Assembly (NCBI GenBank): GCA_041441915.1
Contig: JASDRS010000019.1
Span: 100,965 to 164,964, forward strand
Source: UBA10365 sp041441915
GTDB lineage: Bacteria; Pseudomonadota; Alphaproteobacteria; Rhodobacterales; Rhodobacteraceae
Reading direction: 5' to 3'
DNA length: 64,000 nt
Numbering within the stretch: position 1 is the stretch's first letter; each line of letters begins with the position of its first letter. The translations under genes were made by a program, and so were the position numbers. Below, piece by piece: positions 36,543 to 46,254 of this stretch. The notes beneath the pieces are model-generated. The model was not told the origin of the DNA. It saw nothing but the letters and a program-made list of their open reading frames with translations, and ran no database searches.

Positions 36543-37682
36543 ATGGCCAATCTGACCTTGCAAGATCAGCCAGAACCTGACTGCCTAATCGGGACCCCTC
36601 ATCCGCGACTATGCGCGCAGGTCTATGGTCATAAGGCGGCTGAAACGACCTTTTTGGAAAGTTATAGAGCAGGAAGGCTCCATCATGCCTGGCTGATCGA
36701 AGGGCCGCGCGGCGTGGGTAAGTCGTCACTTGCGTGGAAGATGATGCGATTTTTACTGGCCACACCCGAAGATGATGGTGGCATGTTCGCATCCAAGCCC
36801 CCAAAAACCCTGTGTATTGCCAAAGACCACCCTGTAGTACGCCGCATTAACGCCTTGTCAGAGCCGCGCCTTTTTCTGCTTCGGCGTGGTATGAATACTT
36901 CTAAAACTGGCCTGGCTGCCGAAATTTTGGTCGATGAGGTGCGTAAACTTAAACATTTTTTTCAAATGTCGGCAGCCGATGGTGGGCGGCGAGTTGCTAT
37001 CATTGACAGCGCCGATGATCTGAACCCTCAAGCCGCAAATGCTTTACTTAAAGTTTTAGAAGAGCCCCCTGCTGAGGTTACGCTGTTTTTGATAGCACAT
37101 CAGCCTTGGCGGCTTTTGCCTACCTTGCGTTCGCGCTGCCGAAATTTGCGCCTTGACCCGTTGCAACCCGAGGTAATGGCAATGGCAATGGAACAAGCCG
37201 GCGCAGAAACTCAAAAAGATCAGATTATACCACTATCTGAATTGGCAGCAGGGTCAGTTGGCGTGGCTATGAGCTTACAAAATCAATCAGGATTGCAGCT
37301 TTACAGCCGCATTGTGAAACTATTTGCTACGCTGCCGCACCTGAACCGCACCCAAGCGCTTGACCTTTGTGATACAGCTGCGGGGCGCGGCACCGAAATG
37401 CAGTTTGATTTAATTTTAAGTCTGATTGATCTATTTTTGGTTCGCTTAGCAAAGGCAGGATCCATGGGCTATGCTCCACCCGAAGCAGCTCCAGACGAGG
37501 CGAGAGTAATCACGCGTCTAGCTCCAACCCGGCGCGCTGCTCGCGCTTGGGCCTATTTGGGTCAAACTCTATCCCTGCGCGCCCGTCAGGGTCGGGCAGT
37601 TAACCTTGACCCAGCTGCACTTCTGATGGATATGATCTTGAAGATAGACGAGGCTGCAAGCCAATCCCCAATTTATAGGTAA
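36543..37682 (+). CDS. holB: DNA polymerase III subunit delta-prime
   Basis: HolB is the delta-prime subunit of the clamp loader, which places the sliding clamp on DNA. The AAA+ P-loop region GPRGVGKSSLAWKMM is near residue 54, and the sensor 1 and SRC motifs appear in NALLKVLEEPPAEVTLFLIAH (split) and LRSRCRNLRL. It contains 379 residues, the usual alphaproteobacterial length. It starts immediately after tmk and is followed two bases later by tatD. Confidence 0.93.
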   Translation: MANLTLQDQPEPDCLIGTPHPRLCAQVYGHKAAETTFLESYRAGRLHHAWLIEGPRGVGKSSLAWKMMRFLLATPEDDGGMFASKPPKTLCIAKDHPVVRRINALSEPRLFLLRRGMNTSKTGLAAEILVDEVRKLKHFFQMSAADGGRRVAIIDSADDLNPQAANALLKVLEEPPAEVTLFLIAHQPWRLLPTLRSRCRNLRLDPLQPEVMAMAMEQAGAETQKDQIIPLSELAAGSVGVAMSLQNQSGLQLYSRIVKLFATLPHLNRTQALDLCDTAAGRGTEMQFDLILSLIDLFLVRLAKAGSMGYAPPEAAPDEARVITRLAPTRRAARAWAYLGQTLSLRARQGRAVNLDPAALLMDMILKIDEAASQSPIYR

Positions 37683-37684
37683 CC

Positions 37685-38503
37685 ATGCCCCCGCTTCTTG
37701 TTGACAGCCACTGCCATTTGGACTTTGCCGATTTTGTGGAAGAATTACCCCAAGTAATTGCACGCGCAAATAATGCCGGAGTTACGCGCATGGTCAGTAT
37801 CTGCACACGACTGCGCCTTGAACTACAAGTCCGCACCATTGCAGAAACGTATGAAGGTGTTTTTTATGCTGCAGGCGTGCACCCTATGTCGGTCGCTTCC
37901 GAGCCTATGGTTTTACTACAAGAGCTGCTTGACCTAAGCTACCACCCTAAATTCGTCGGTATTGGCGAAACGGGGCTTGATTATCACTATTCGTCCGAAA
38001 GCAAGATTGCACAAATTGACAGTCTTTTGGTGCATATTGAAGCGGCCCACCTAACCGGTTTACCCTTAATTATTCATGCGCGCGATGCGGATGAAGACAT
38101 GGCTAAAATTTTAACAAGTGAATTTAAAAAACGCTCGTATACATGTGTAATGCATTGCTTTTCTTCAAGTAACAATCTGGGAAAAGCAGCCCTAGATTTA
38201 GGATTTTATTTGTCAATGTCTGGGATCACAACCTTTCCTAAATCAGGCGATCTTCGCCATTTTTTTTCGTCAGCACCTTTATCACAGATATTGCTTGAAA
38301 CAGACAGCCCCTATCTGGCCCCGCCACCCCACCGCGGGCGACGCAATGAACCTGCCTTTACCGAACATACCGCTAAGGTTGGGGCTGAGGTCTTTGGCTT
38401 ATCGCTTGCTGACTTTGCCCTTGCAACCAGCGCTAATTTCGACCGTCTGTTTTGGAAAGCCGCCGCATTTAAAGATGAAAAATTGCAGGTAGGCCCATCA
38501 TGA
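37685..38503 (+). CDS. tatD: TatD family hydrolase (DNase)
   Basis: TatD is a metal-dependent 3'-5' nuclease of the TIM-barrel amidohydrolase superfamily. Metal ligands are seen in VDSHCHLDF (residues 7-13), GIGETGLDYHY, LIIHARDADED and MHCFSS, plus the late LLETDSPYLAPPPHRGRRNEP (in parts). Length is 272 residues. It overlaps the next gene by four bases, as usual in the holB-tatD-MBL operon. Confidence 0.94.
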   Translation: MPPLLVDSHCHLDFADFVEELPQVIARANNAGVTRMVSICTRLRLELQVRTIAETYEGVFYAAGVHPMSVASEPMVLLQELLDLSYHPKFVGIGETGLDYHYSSESKIAQIDSLLVHIEAAHLTGLPLIIHARDADEDMAKILTSEFKKRSYTCVMHCFSSSNNLGKAALDLGFYLSMSGITTFPKSGDLRHFFSSAPLSQILLETDSPYLAPPPHRGRRNEPAFTEHTAKVGAEVFGLSLADFALATSANFDRLFWKAAAFKDEKLQVGPS

Positions 38504-39300
38504 CTATCATGCGCCGCTTTACAATTTTGGGCTGCGGATCTTCTGGTGGCGTGCCACGTTTGGGCAATGATTGGGGTCTATGCGATTCAAAGAATTCCAA
38601 GAACAAACGGCTGCGCTGTGCACTTTTGATCGAACAACATAGCCCACAAGGCGTGACGAGGGTATTGATTGACACTTCACCTGATATGCGCGCTCAGCTA
38701 TTAGGCGCGAATGTGGGTACCCTTGATGGCGTGGTTTACACCCACTCCCATGCAGACCATTTACATGGGCTTGATGACCTACGCCAAATCGTATTCAATC
38801 GAGGCTCTATGTTGGATGTTTGGGCTAATACGCCCACCAAAGCGGCACTAACATCACGTTTTGCCTATGCTTTTGAAACTCCATCAGGGTCGAACTATCC
38901 GCCGATTTTAAAACTAAACACAATTGCAGGGCAATTTGACATCACTGGTGCAGGCGGCACAATCGATTTTATACCCTTTGAGGTCAACCATGGGACTATC
39001 ACAGCGCTGGGATTTCGCATCGGCGCTTTGGCCTATTTGCCCGATGTGAAAGACATGCCAACCAAAGCATGGAGCCACCTTCAAGACCTAGATGTTTGGA
39101 TTTTAGATGCGTTGCGCCGCAATCCGCACCCTTCGCACATTCATCTTGATCTGTCGCTTGACTGGATAGCACAGGCTTCACCCAAGCGCGCAGTTTTAAC
39201 CAATATGCATCTTGATATGGACTATGCCACTCTTTGCTCTGAACTCCCCTCCCATATCACCCCAGCCTATGATGGCCTAAAGATAGAGATCATCCTTTGA
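38500..39300 (+). CDS. MBL-fold metallohydrolase (PhnP-like)
   Basis: A 266-residue metallo-beta-lactamase-fold phosphodiesterase. The metal motif THSHADHLHGLDDL lies near residue 81, and the N-terminal FTILGCGSSGGVPR is characteristic of the PhnP/RNase Z-like branch. PhnP itself acts on cyclic phosphodiesters, but no phn genes are nearby, so the natural substrate is unknown. It is coupled to tatD by an ATGA overlap and to the AEC transporter by another. Confidence 0.88.
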   Translation: MTIMRRFTILGCGSSGGVPRLGNDWGLCDSKNSKNKRLRCALLIEQHSPQGVTRVLIDTSPDMRAQLLGANVGTLDGVVYTHSHADHLHGLDDLRQIVFNRGSMLDVWANTPTKAALTSRFAYAFETPSGSNYPPILKLNTIAGQFDITGAGGTIDFIPFEVNHGTITALGFRIGALAYLPDVKDMPTKAWSHLQDLDVWILDALRRNPHPSHIHLDLSLDWIAQASPKRAVLTNMHLDMDYATLCSELPSHITPAYDGLKIEIIL

Positions 39301-40235
39301 ACTCTCTATTAGACGTTATTTTGCCGGTCTTTCTGTTGATTGGCTTAGGCTATGGCCTGACCCATCTAAAATGGATTACCTTCGAGATGACCGATACGGT
39401 CATGCGATTTTCTCAGAGCATTGCCATTCCAGTACTGCTGTTTGGCTCGATTGCACGACTTGATCTGAAGCAAAATTTCCACCTTGGCCTTTTTGCCAGC
39501 TTTTACATCGGCGCCTTTTCTTGTTTTATTTTGGCTTATTTAGGCTCGTTTTATCTATTTAAGCGGCCCCAAACTGACGCGGTGGCGATTGGCTTTGCGT
39601 GTATGTTTTCCAACAGCTTACTCTTGGGCCTGCCCATCACTGAACGCGCATACGGTACTAGTGCCTTGGCAGCTAATTATGCGATTGTATCTCTGCACGC
39701 GCCTTTGCTGTACGCTTTTGGTATCACGGTGATGGAACTGGTGCGCCAAAGAGGCAAAGACCTATCAAGTCGCGCCCTGGCGAAACAAGTGGCACGCACC
39801 ATTTTGCACCAGCCTTTGGTCTTTGGACTTTTATTGGGATTTACCTTGAATTTTTCAACCCTGCCACTGCCCAATTTCTTTTGGTCAGCGGTTGATATGC
39901 TGGCGACCGCGGCTATTCCTGCTGCCCTCTTTGGCTTGGGAGGCGTGCTTTACCAATACCGCCCCGAGGGCGACATAAAAACCATCTTAATGGCCGTCGT
40001 CATCACACTGATCATCCACCCCGCCATCACCTACACCTTGGGTACAAAGGTATTTCACCTAACAACGGAACAACTGCGTTCAGCGGTGCTTACGGCCGCT
40101 ATGGCGCCAGGTGTGAATGCATATCTTTTCTCAAATATGTATGGTGCAGCGCGACGAGTTGCGGCTTCAACCGTGCTTTTGGCCACCGTAGGCACAATTT
40201 TTACCGCTTGGGGATGGCTGCAGATTTTACCCTAG
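39297..40235 (+). CDS. AEC family transporter
   Basis: A 312-residue membrane protein of the auxin efflux carrier family, with about ten predicted helices arranged in two repeats. These proteins export or exchange organic anions. A TTG start at 39297 overlaps the previous stop; the sequence opens MNSLLDVILPVFLLIGLGYG. The family-typical FSNSLLLGLPI and GVNAYLFSNMYGAARR segments are present. It closes the dac-tmk-holB-tatD-MBL-AEC transcription unit. Confidence 0.88.
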   Translation: MNSLLDVILPVFLLIGLGYGLTHLKWITFEMTDTVMRFSQSIAIPVLLFGSIARLDLKQNFHLGLFASFYIGAFSCFILAYLGSFYLFKRPQTDAVAIGFACMFSNSLLLGLPITERAYGTSALAANYAIVSLHAPLLYAFGITVMELVRQRGKDLSSRALAKQVARTILHQPLVFGLLLGFTLNFSTLPLPNFFWSAVDMLATAAIPAALFGLGGVLYQYRPEGDIKTILMAVVITLIIHPAITYTLGTKVFHLTTEQLRSAVLTAAMAPGVNAYLFSNMYGAARRVAASTVLLATVGTIFTAWGWLQILP

Positions 40236-40292
40236 AACGCCGCCATCAGCCAAAAGCCTACGCACAGTACCTACCAATGTTTACATGTAACC

Positions 40293-41792
40293 TTACTGGT
40301 GATTCGCCTGCAGGGGTATTCCTTTGATGGCATCGCTGTGATCGTGCAGAGAAAGATGATCCACTATCGTGGCTGAAGCACGGTTGAGACCGATGACCTG
40401 CACTTCGATCCCTAAACGGCGAAACTTGGATATCACAGCGTCCAAAGCAGCTACAGAAGAGATGTCCCAAATATGCGAGGCTGCGATATCAATCGTGACG
40501 CGATCTAGGTCTTCCTTGAAATCAAAGGCCTGAGTAAAGTCGTCAACACTGGCAAAGAAAAACTGCCCTTCCACACAATAGTGGCGTTTGCGCCCGTCAG
40601 CAGATGGGGTCGAGCTGACCTGAAAGAGTTGTGAGATTTTCCACGCAAAAAAGATGCCTGATAACAGCACCCCAACCCCAACGCCAATTGCCAGATTGTG
40701 AGTATAAATCACCGCTGCAACAGTGGCCAACATCACCACGGAAGATGAGGTAGGATGCTGCCGCATGGCCACAATCGAACTCCAACTAAAGGTACCAATC
40801 GAGACCATGATCATAATAGCGACCAAAGCCGCCATCGGAATGCGCGCCACAAGATCACCCAAGCCCACACAAAACACCAGCATCATCATACCCGCAGCAA
40901 AGGCCGACAGGCGCCCTCTCCCACCTGATTTCACATTAATCACCGATTGTCCGATCATAGCACAGCCCGCCATGCCGCCGATAAAGCCAGTAAATGTATT
41001 GGCCAAACCCTGACCTATACATTCTTGATCACGGCTTGAAGTCGTATCAGTTTCTTCATCTACTATGGTTTGCGTCATCAAGCTTTCCAAAAGCCCAACC
41101 ATCGCCACCGCCACAGAATAAGGCCAGATTATCTGTAAAGTTGTGAAATTAAAAGGGATATCAGGGATCAAAAATATAGGCAAAGTATCAGGTAATTGGC
41201 CCATATCTCCAACCGAACGTACATCTAAATTCAGCGCCAACGACAAAACTGTTAGAACTACAATCGTTACCAAAGGCGAAGGAATGGTCTTGGTAACATA
41301 TGGAAATAGGTAAATGATAGCCAAACCCAAAGCCACCAAAACATAAGTCAATGCAGTCACATTACTTGGGTTCAGTTCTGGAATCTGCGCTAAAAATATT
41401 AAAACGGCTAAGGCGTTCACAAAGCCGGTCATCACCGATTTTGAAACAAACCGCATCACAAATCCCAATCGCATAAACCCTGCGGAAATTTGCAACAGCC
41501 CCGCCAAAACAGTAGCAGCCAAAAGATACTGCAGTCCATGGTCTTTAACCAAAGTCACCATCAACACGGCCGTTGCTGCTGTGGCCGCCGAAATCATACC
41601 GGGCCGTCCGCCCGCAAACGCAGTTATGACTGCTATCGAGAAACTGGCATAAAGCCCGACCTTAGGGTCAACGCCAGCAATCAGTGAGAAGGCTATCGCC
41701 TCCGGGATCAGCGCTAAAGCCACTACCAACCCAGACAGGAGATCACCCCTAATATTGCCAAACCATTGATTTTTATACTCTGAAAGGGTCAT
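40293..41792 (-). CDS. SulP family anion permease with STAS domain
   Basis: SulP proteins are large inner-membrane anion carriers (sulfate, bicarbonate or carboxylates). The protein opens MTLSEYKNQWFGNIRGDLLSG, with GLYASF, GGRPGMISAATAA and GQSVINVKSGGRGRLS as family markers, and ends with a STAS domain (VTIDIAASHIWDISSVAALD). I use the ATG at 41792, with AAGGA nine bases upstream; the frame is open 37 codons further. It is divergent from cysD, which makes sulfate import likely but does not rule out bicarbonate. Confidence 0.9.
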   Translation of the reverse strand: MTLSEYKNQWFGNIRGDLLSGLVVALALIPEAIAFSLIAGVDPKVGLYASFSIAVITAFAGGRPGMISAATAATAVLMVTLVKDHGLQYLLAATVLAGLLQISAGFMRLGFVMRFVSKSVMTGFVNALAVLIFLAQIPELNPSNVTALTYVLVALGLAIIYLFPYVTKTIPSPLVTIVVLTVLSLALNLDVRSVGDMGQLPDTLPIFLIPDIPFNFTTLQIIWPYSVAVAMVGLLESLMTQTIVDEETDTTSSRDQECIGQGLANTFTGFIGGMAGCAMIGQSVINVKSGGRGRLSAFAAGMMMLVFCVGLGDLVARIPMAALVAIMIMVSIGTFSWSSIVAMRQHPTSSSVVMLATVAAVIYTHNLAIGVGVGVLLSGIFFAWKISQLFQVSSTPSADGRKRHYCVEGQFFFASVDDFTQAFDFKEDLDRVTIDIAASHIWDISSVAALDAVISKFRRLGIEVQVIGLNRASATIVDHLSLHDHSDAIKGIPLQANHQ

Positions 41793-42069
41793 ATATCCAT
41801 TCCTTTGGCCCGCTAGGCCCATCCATCTACTATCTGCCATGGCCTTAGCCCGCTCAGCGCTAAAGGCCAAGGGGCCCAGGCAATAAATAACTAGTTTTCC
41901 CAAAATGCTCGGCTAATTGATCGCAATTCTTGACAATGTTGTTAATCGCAGATTTTTTTGGAACTTTGAGCCTGATTAAGTAGAACTGTCTTTCTTATTC
42001 TTGAACCCTTGTGATTGGTCGCGCAGCATGGGAAAATGACCCAAAGCGGTTAAACTGAACGGGTGTTTT

Positions 42070-42993
42070 ATGGGTTCTTTGGCAGATATTTCGAAATTAA
42101 AACTCACACATTTGCAAAGGCTTGAGGCCGAGAGCATTCACATCATGCGTGAAGTTATGGCTGTGGCGCAAAATCCCGTGATGCTTTATTCTGTGGGCAA
42201 AGATAGCGCTTGTATGTTACATTTGGCAAAAAAAGCCTTTTTCCCTGCACCTCCACCTTTTCCTTTGCTTCATGTTGACACAACTTGGAAGTTCAAAGCC
42301 ATGTATGATCTACGCAAAAAAGCTGCGCTCGATGCGCAGGTGGAGCTTTTGGTTTATCAAAATCCCGAAGCCTTGGAAAAAGGCATCAATCCCTTTGACC
42401 ACGGATCTTTACATACCGACATGTGGAAAACCGAGGGTCTCAAACAAGCGTTAACCAAATATGACTTTGACGCAGCTTTTGGTGGAGCGCGGCGCGACGA
42501 AGAGAAATCTCGCGCAAAAGAGCGGATTTTTTCCTTCCGATCCACCAACCATAATTGGAACCCAAAAAATCAGCGCCCTGAAATTTGGCAGCAATATAAT
42601 GCACGCAAATTTAAGGGCGAATCCATTCGCGTGTTTCCTTTGTCTAATTGGACTGAACTTGATATTTGGCAATATATTCATCTAGAGGGGATCGAAATTG
42701 TACCCCTTTATTTTGCCGCTCCTCGCCCAGTGGTTGAACGTGATGGGATATTGCTGATGGTTGATGACAGCCGTTTCCGGCTCCGCACCGGTGAAGTGCC
42801 CATGCAAAAGTCAATTCGCTTTCGCACATTGGGCTGCTACCCCCTGACAGGTGCCATTGAAAGTACCGCAGCCATGTTACCCGAGATCATTCAAGAAATG
42901 CTTCTGACCAACACCTCTGAACGCCAAGGTCGCGTGATCGACAATGATCAATCCGCCTCAATGGAGAAAAAGAAGCAAGAGGGGTATTTCTAA
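42070..42993 (+). CDS. cysD: Sulfate adenylyltransferase subunit 2
   Basis: CysD makes APS from sulfate and ATP together with the GTPase CysN. The PP-loop SVGKDSACMLHLAKKAF lies near residue 41, and AAFGGARRDEEKSRAKER and the end QGRVIDNDQSASMEKKKQEG are diagnostic. Length is 307 residues. Its stop overlaps the start of cysNC (TAATG). Upstream lies the divergent SulP gene. Confidence 0.96.
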   Translation: MGSLADISKLKLTHLQRLEAESIHIMREVMAVAQNPVMLYSVGKDSACMLHLAKKAFFPAPPPFPLLHVDTTWKFKAMYDLRKKAALDAQVELLVYQNPEALEKGINPFDHGSLHTDMWKTEGLKQALTKYDFDAAFGGARRDEEKSRAKERIFSFRSTNHNWNPKNQRPEIWQQYNARKFKGESIRVFPLSNWTELDIWQYIHLEGIEIVPLYFAAPRPVVERDGILLMVDDSRFRLRTGEVPMQKSIRFRTLGCYPLTGAIESTAAMLPEIIQEMLLTNTSERQGRVIDNDQSASMEKKKQEGYF

Positions 42994-44906
42994 TGCAAAA
43001 CTTAGACCCCACCTATGTAACAGATACGCTTATTGCCCAAGATATTACCGCTTATTTAAAAAAGCACCAACATAAGACAATGCTGCGCTTTATCACCTGC
43101 GGATCGGTGGATGATGGCAAGTCAACCCTGATCGGGCGGCTTTTATACGATTCAAAGATGATCTTTGAAGATCAACTTGCTAACTTGAAAAGAGACAGCA
43201 AGACTTTGGGCACCCAGGGCGCCGAGATAGACTTTGCCCTTTTGGTTGATGGCCTAGCGGCAGAACGCGAACAGGGCATCACCATCGATGTGGCTTACCG
43301 TTTCTTTTCAACAGATAAGCGCAAGTTTATCGTCGCCGACACGCCTGGGCATGAACAATATACCCGCAATATGGTGACCGGTGCCTCAACTGCTGATTTA
43401 GCAATTATATTGATCGATGCGCGCCAAGGCGTGCTGACGCAGACCAAGCGCCACTCCTATTTGGTGCATTTGCTGGGGATCAAAAACCTGGTCTTGGCTG
43501 TCAATAAAATGGATCTGGTGGGTTATTCACAAGCTATATTTGATGAAATTACAACAAAATATCAAGAATTTGCAACATCAATTGGCATCAATGCCTTTAC
43601 CGCAATGCCTATTTCAGGCCTACGCGGTGACAATATCGTGACAAAATCCAAGGTGATGCCCTGGTATCGTGGCCCTACACTTTTGAACCATTTGGAAGAA
43701 GCCTCAATTCAAACGGCTGACCTTGCCCAAGCACCCTTTCGTATGCCCGTGCAATGGGTCAACCGCCCGCATTTAGACTTTCGTGGATTTGCGGGAACAA
43801 TCGCTGCCGGCCACGTCAAACCTAATGATTTATTGAGGGTCCTGCCCTCTGGTAAAACGGCTCGAGTAAAAGAGATCGTCACCTTTAACGCTAGCCTGCC
43901 CCATGCAATTGCGGGCCAAGCGGTGACCCTCACGCTGGACACAGAAATTGATTGCTCGCGCGGCGATGTTTTGGTGGCCGCCGATACGCCTTGCGAAGTG
44001 GCCGATCAGTTCGAAACTACAGTGATTTGGATGGATGAAGACGAAATGCTGCCCGGTCGAACCTATATTTTACAAATAGGCGCGCAAAGTGTGACGGCCA
44101 CCTTACAAGCACCCAAATATGAAGTGAATGTGAACACGCTTGAACATATGGCGGCGCGCACTCTAAAGCTCAATGCTATTGGCATTTGCAATCTGTCGGT
44201 CAGCAAACCCATCGTGTTTGAAAATTTTGAGAATTTGCCCTCGATGGGTGAATTTATTTTAATCGACCGCGCGTCAAACCGCACCGTTGCGGCGGGGCTG
44301 ATCCATTTCGCCTTACGACGCGCGCAAAATATCCATTGGCAAGCGATTGAGATTAACCGTGACGCCCATGCCGCGCAAAAAAACCAAAAACCGAAACTGG
44401 TTTGGTTTACCGGCCTTTCAGGGTCGGGAAAATCGACCATCGCCAATCAAGTGGAAAAGCGCCTGCATGCGTTGGGGAAACACAGTTTTCTGCTGGATGG
44501 CGACAATGTACGACACGGTCTGAACCATGATTTGGGCTTTACCGATGCCGACCGAGTGGAAAATGTACGCCGCGTCGGTGAGGTTGCCAAGTTAATGACC
44601 GACGCGGGCCTTGTTGTGCTCACTGCCTTTATTTCACCCTTTAGGGAAGAACGCCAAATGGTGCGCGATCTTATGGAAAATGGTGAATTTATCGAGGTCT
44701 TTGTGAACACGCCGCTGGCCGAGGCAGAAAGGCGTGACGTGAAAGGACTTTATAAAAAAGCGCGCGCGGGTCAGCTCAAGAACTTCACAGGCATAGACAG
44801 CCCCTATGAAGCACCCAAATCCCCCGAGATCGAAATCGACGCCACAATGCTGGACGCCGATGCGGCTGCAGAATTGATTGTGGATTATATTTTGTCTCAA
44901 AATTAA
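42993..44906 (+). CDS. cysNC: Fused sulfate adenylyltransferase subunit 1/APS kinase
   Basis: A bifunctional protein of 637 residues. The N-terminal GTPase has FITCGSVDDGKSTLIGRLL, DTPGHEQYTRNM and NKMDL. The C-terminal APS kinase begins near residue 470 with WFTGLSGSGKSTIANQ, then DGDNVRHGLNHDLGF and FISPFREERQMVR. Both P-loops are intact, so it should produce PAPS. PAPS feeds either reduction or sulfation; the cysH copy in this window is a remnant. Nodulation-type NodQ has the same architecture, so sulfate-transfer use is possible. Confidence 0.95.
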   Translation: MQNLDPTYVTDTLIAQDITAYLKKHQHKTMLRFITCGSVDDGKSTLIGRLLYDSKMIFEDQLANLKRDSKTLGTQGAEIDFALLVDGLAAEREQGITIDVAYRFFSTDKRKFIVADTPGHEQYTRNMVTGASTADLAIILIDARQGVLTQTKRHSYLVHLLGIKNLVLAVNKMDLVGYSQAIFDEITTKYQEFATSIGINAFTAMPISGLRGDNIVTKSKVMPWYRGPTLLNHLEEASIQTADLAQAPFRMPVQWVNRPHLDFRGFAGTIAAGHVKPNDLLRVLPSGKTARVKEIVTFNASLPHAIAGQAVTLTLDTEIDCSRGDVLVAADTPCEVADQFETTVIWMDEDEMLPGRTYILQIGAQSVTATLQAPKYEVNVNTLEHMAARTLKLNAIGICNLSVSKPIVFENFENLPSMGEFILIDRASNRTVAAGLIHFALRRAQNIHWQAIEINRDAHAAQKNQKPKLVWFTGLSGSGKSTIANQVEKRLHALGKHSFLLDGDNVRHGLNHDLGFTDADRVENVRRVGEVAKLMTDAGLVVLTAFISPFREERQMVRDLMENGEFIEVFVNTPLAEAERRDVKGLYKKARAGQLKNFTGIDSPYEAPKSPEIEIDATMLDADAAAELIVDYILSQN

Positions 44907-44955
44907 GATAAATTAAATTTTTAGTTTCAATATATTAGATGGAATTCTTTAGATA

Positions 44956-45957
44956 TTAGTTAAATTCTGAAATTTGGACAGTGCGTCTTTCATCGACTGA
45001 ACGCAGCGCAGCTTCTGCCAAAACCAAAGCCGCCAAGCCATCTTCCCCCGATGGCGACGCGGGAGATTTTTCCAAAACATAGCCTACAAAGGCCGCGATT
45101 TCAGCAGCATATGCCTCGACATAACGGGTCACGAAAAAGTCATGTAATGCGGGCTCGGTAAAGCCTTTTTCGGTTGCCAGAGCAATAGAAACGGGCCGTT
45201 GATTATGGGCAAATACCGCACCTTTTGACCCATGCACTTCTATCCTTTGATCATAGCCATAAGTCGCACGGCGTGAGTTTGAAATAACCGCTTGGCGCCC
45301 ACTGGAGGTTTTCAGAAGTACTTGCACGGAGTCAAAATCCCCTACTTCACCGATCGCAGGATCGACCAACACGGCGGCGGTAGCACTAACCTCGGCTATC
45401 TCTTCCCCAAGTAAAAATCGTGCCATGTCAAAATCATGAATGGTCATATCGCAAAAAATTCCACCCGAACGTTTGATATATTCAACAGGCGGCGCGCCTG
45501 GGTCCCGCGAGGTGATCACGGCCATCTCGACGGTGCCGACACTGCCTTTGTCGATCTCGTGGCGCAGAGCTGAAAAATGCGGATCAAAACGGCGGTTAAA
45601 GCCGACCATCAACGTGGCCTTACACGCACGCACCACTGCAAGGCAGGATTTAACCCTCGCTATATTCAGATCAATGGGCTTTTCGCAAAAGATTGCTTTG
45701 CCGGCTTTAGCAAATTTTTCTATCAGATCGGCATGTGTGTCTGTCGGTGTGCATATCACCACAGCATCAATGCCATTTTCAGCCGCAATCTGATCAATGC
45801 TACGTACTTCAGCGCCATAAAGCGCTGCCAAGTCTTGAGCCGAAGGGGCATGAGTATCAGCTACAGCGATTATCCGCGCCGATACTTGCGAAGCAATCGC
45901 CTTAGCGTGCACCTTACCTATACGGCCCGCGCCTAGTATAGCAAAACAAAGTGTCAT
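44956..45957 (-). CDS. iolG: Inositol 2-dehydrogenase-like oxidoreductase (Gfo/Idh/MocA)
   Basis: A 333-residue NAD-dependent sugar/polyol dehydrogenase. The Rossmann motif GAGRIGKVHAKA is at residues 9-20, the catalytic lysine in the EKPID motif near residue 95, and the catalytic DMTIHDFDMARFL near residue 170. The closest family is myo-inositol 2-dehydrogenase, which begins inositol catabolism, but no other iol gene is adjacent, so the substrate is not certain. AAAAGGATAA lies before the ATG. Confidence 0.82.
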   Translation of the reverse strand: MTLCFAILGAGRIGKVHAKAIASQVSARIIAVADTHAPSAQDLAALYGAEVRSIDQIAAENGIDAVVICTPTDTHADLIEKFAKAGKAIFCEKPIDLNIARVKSCLAVVRACKATLMVGFNRRFDPHFSALRHEIDKGSVGTVEMAVITSRDPGAPPVEYIKRSGGIFCDMTIHDFDMARFLLGEEIAEVSATAAVLVDPAIGEVGDFDSVQVLLKTSSGRQAVISNSRRATYGYDQRIEVHGSKGAVFAHNQRPVSIALATEKGFTEPALHDFFVTRYVEAYAAEIAAFVGYVLEKSPASPSGEDGLAALVLAEAALRSVDERRTVQISEFN

Positions 45958-46254
45958 TATTTATCCTTTTCCAGCGCAAAACCTCAATCCTAACATCAGT
46001 ATATTTGGTCCATCCGCGCATTCCTAGGGGCAGCACACGAACGGACAATTTCGCTCTTCTACCTTTAGCCGATCTTTTGGCAGTCAGAAAATTTTTTACA
46101 CCCCACAGATGTCCAGAAACGACATTTTTTCACGCCACACTTGTTCGTATGAATTAGTGGCTTCCATATTCAGGGATCAAACGCAAAAGCACATGTGCCG
46201 CCCCCAAGGAATGCGCAGATGGACCAAATATATTGATGCGCTTTTGCGCAATCT

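Noticed and set aside
42993..44906. Nodulation protein NodQ
   Set aside because: The domain layout is the same as NodQ, but with adjacent cysD and SulP and no nod genes the general sulfate-activation role is the simpler reading.
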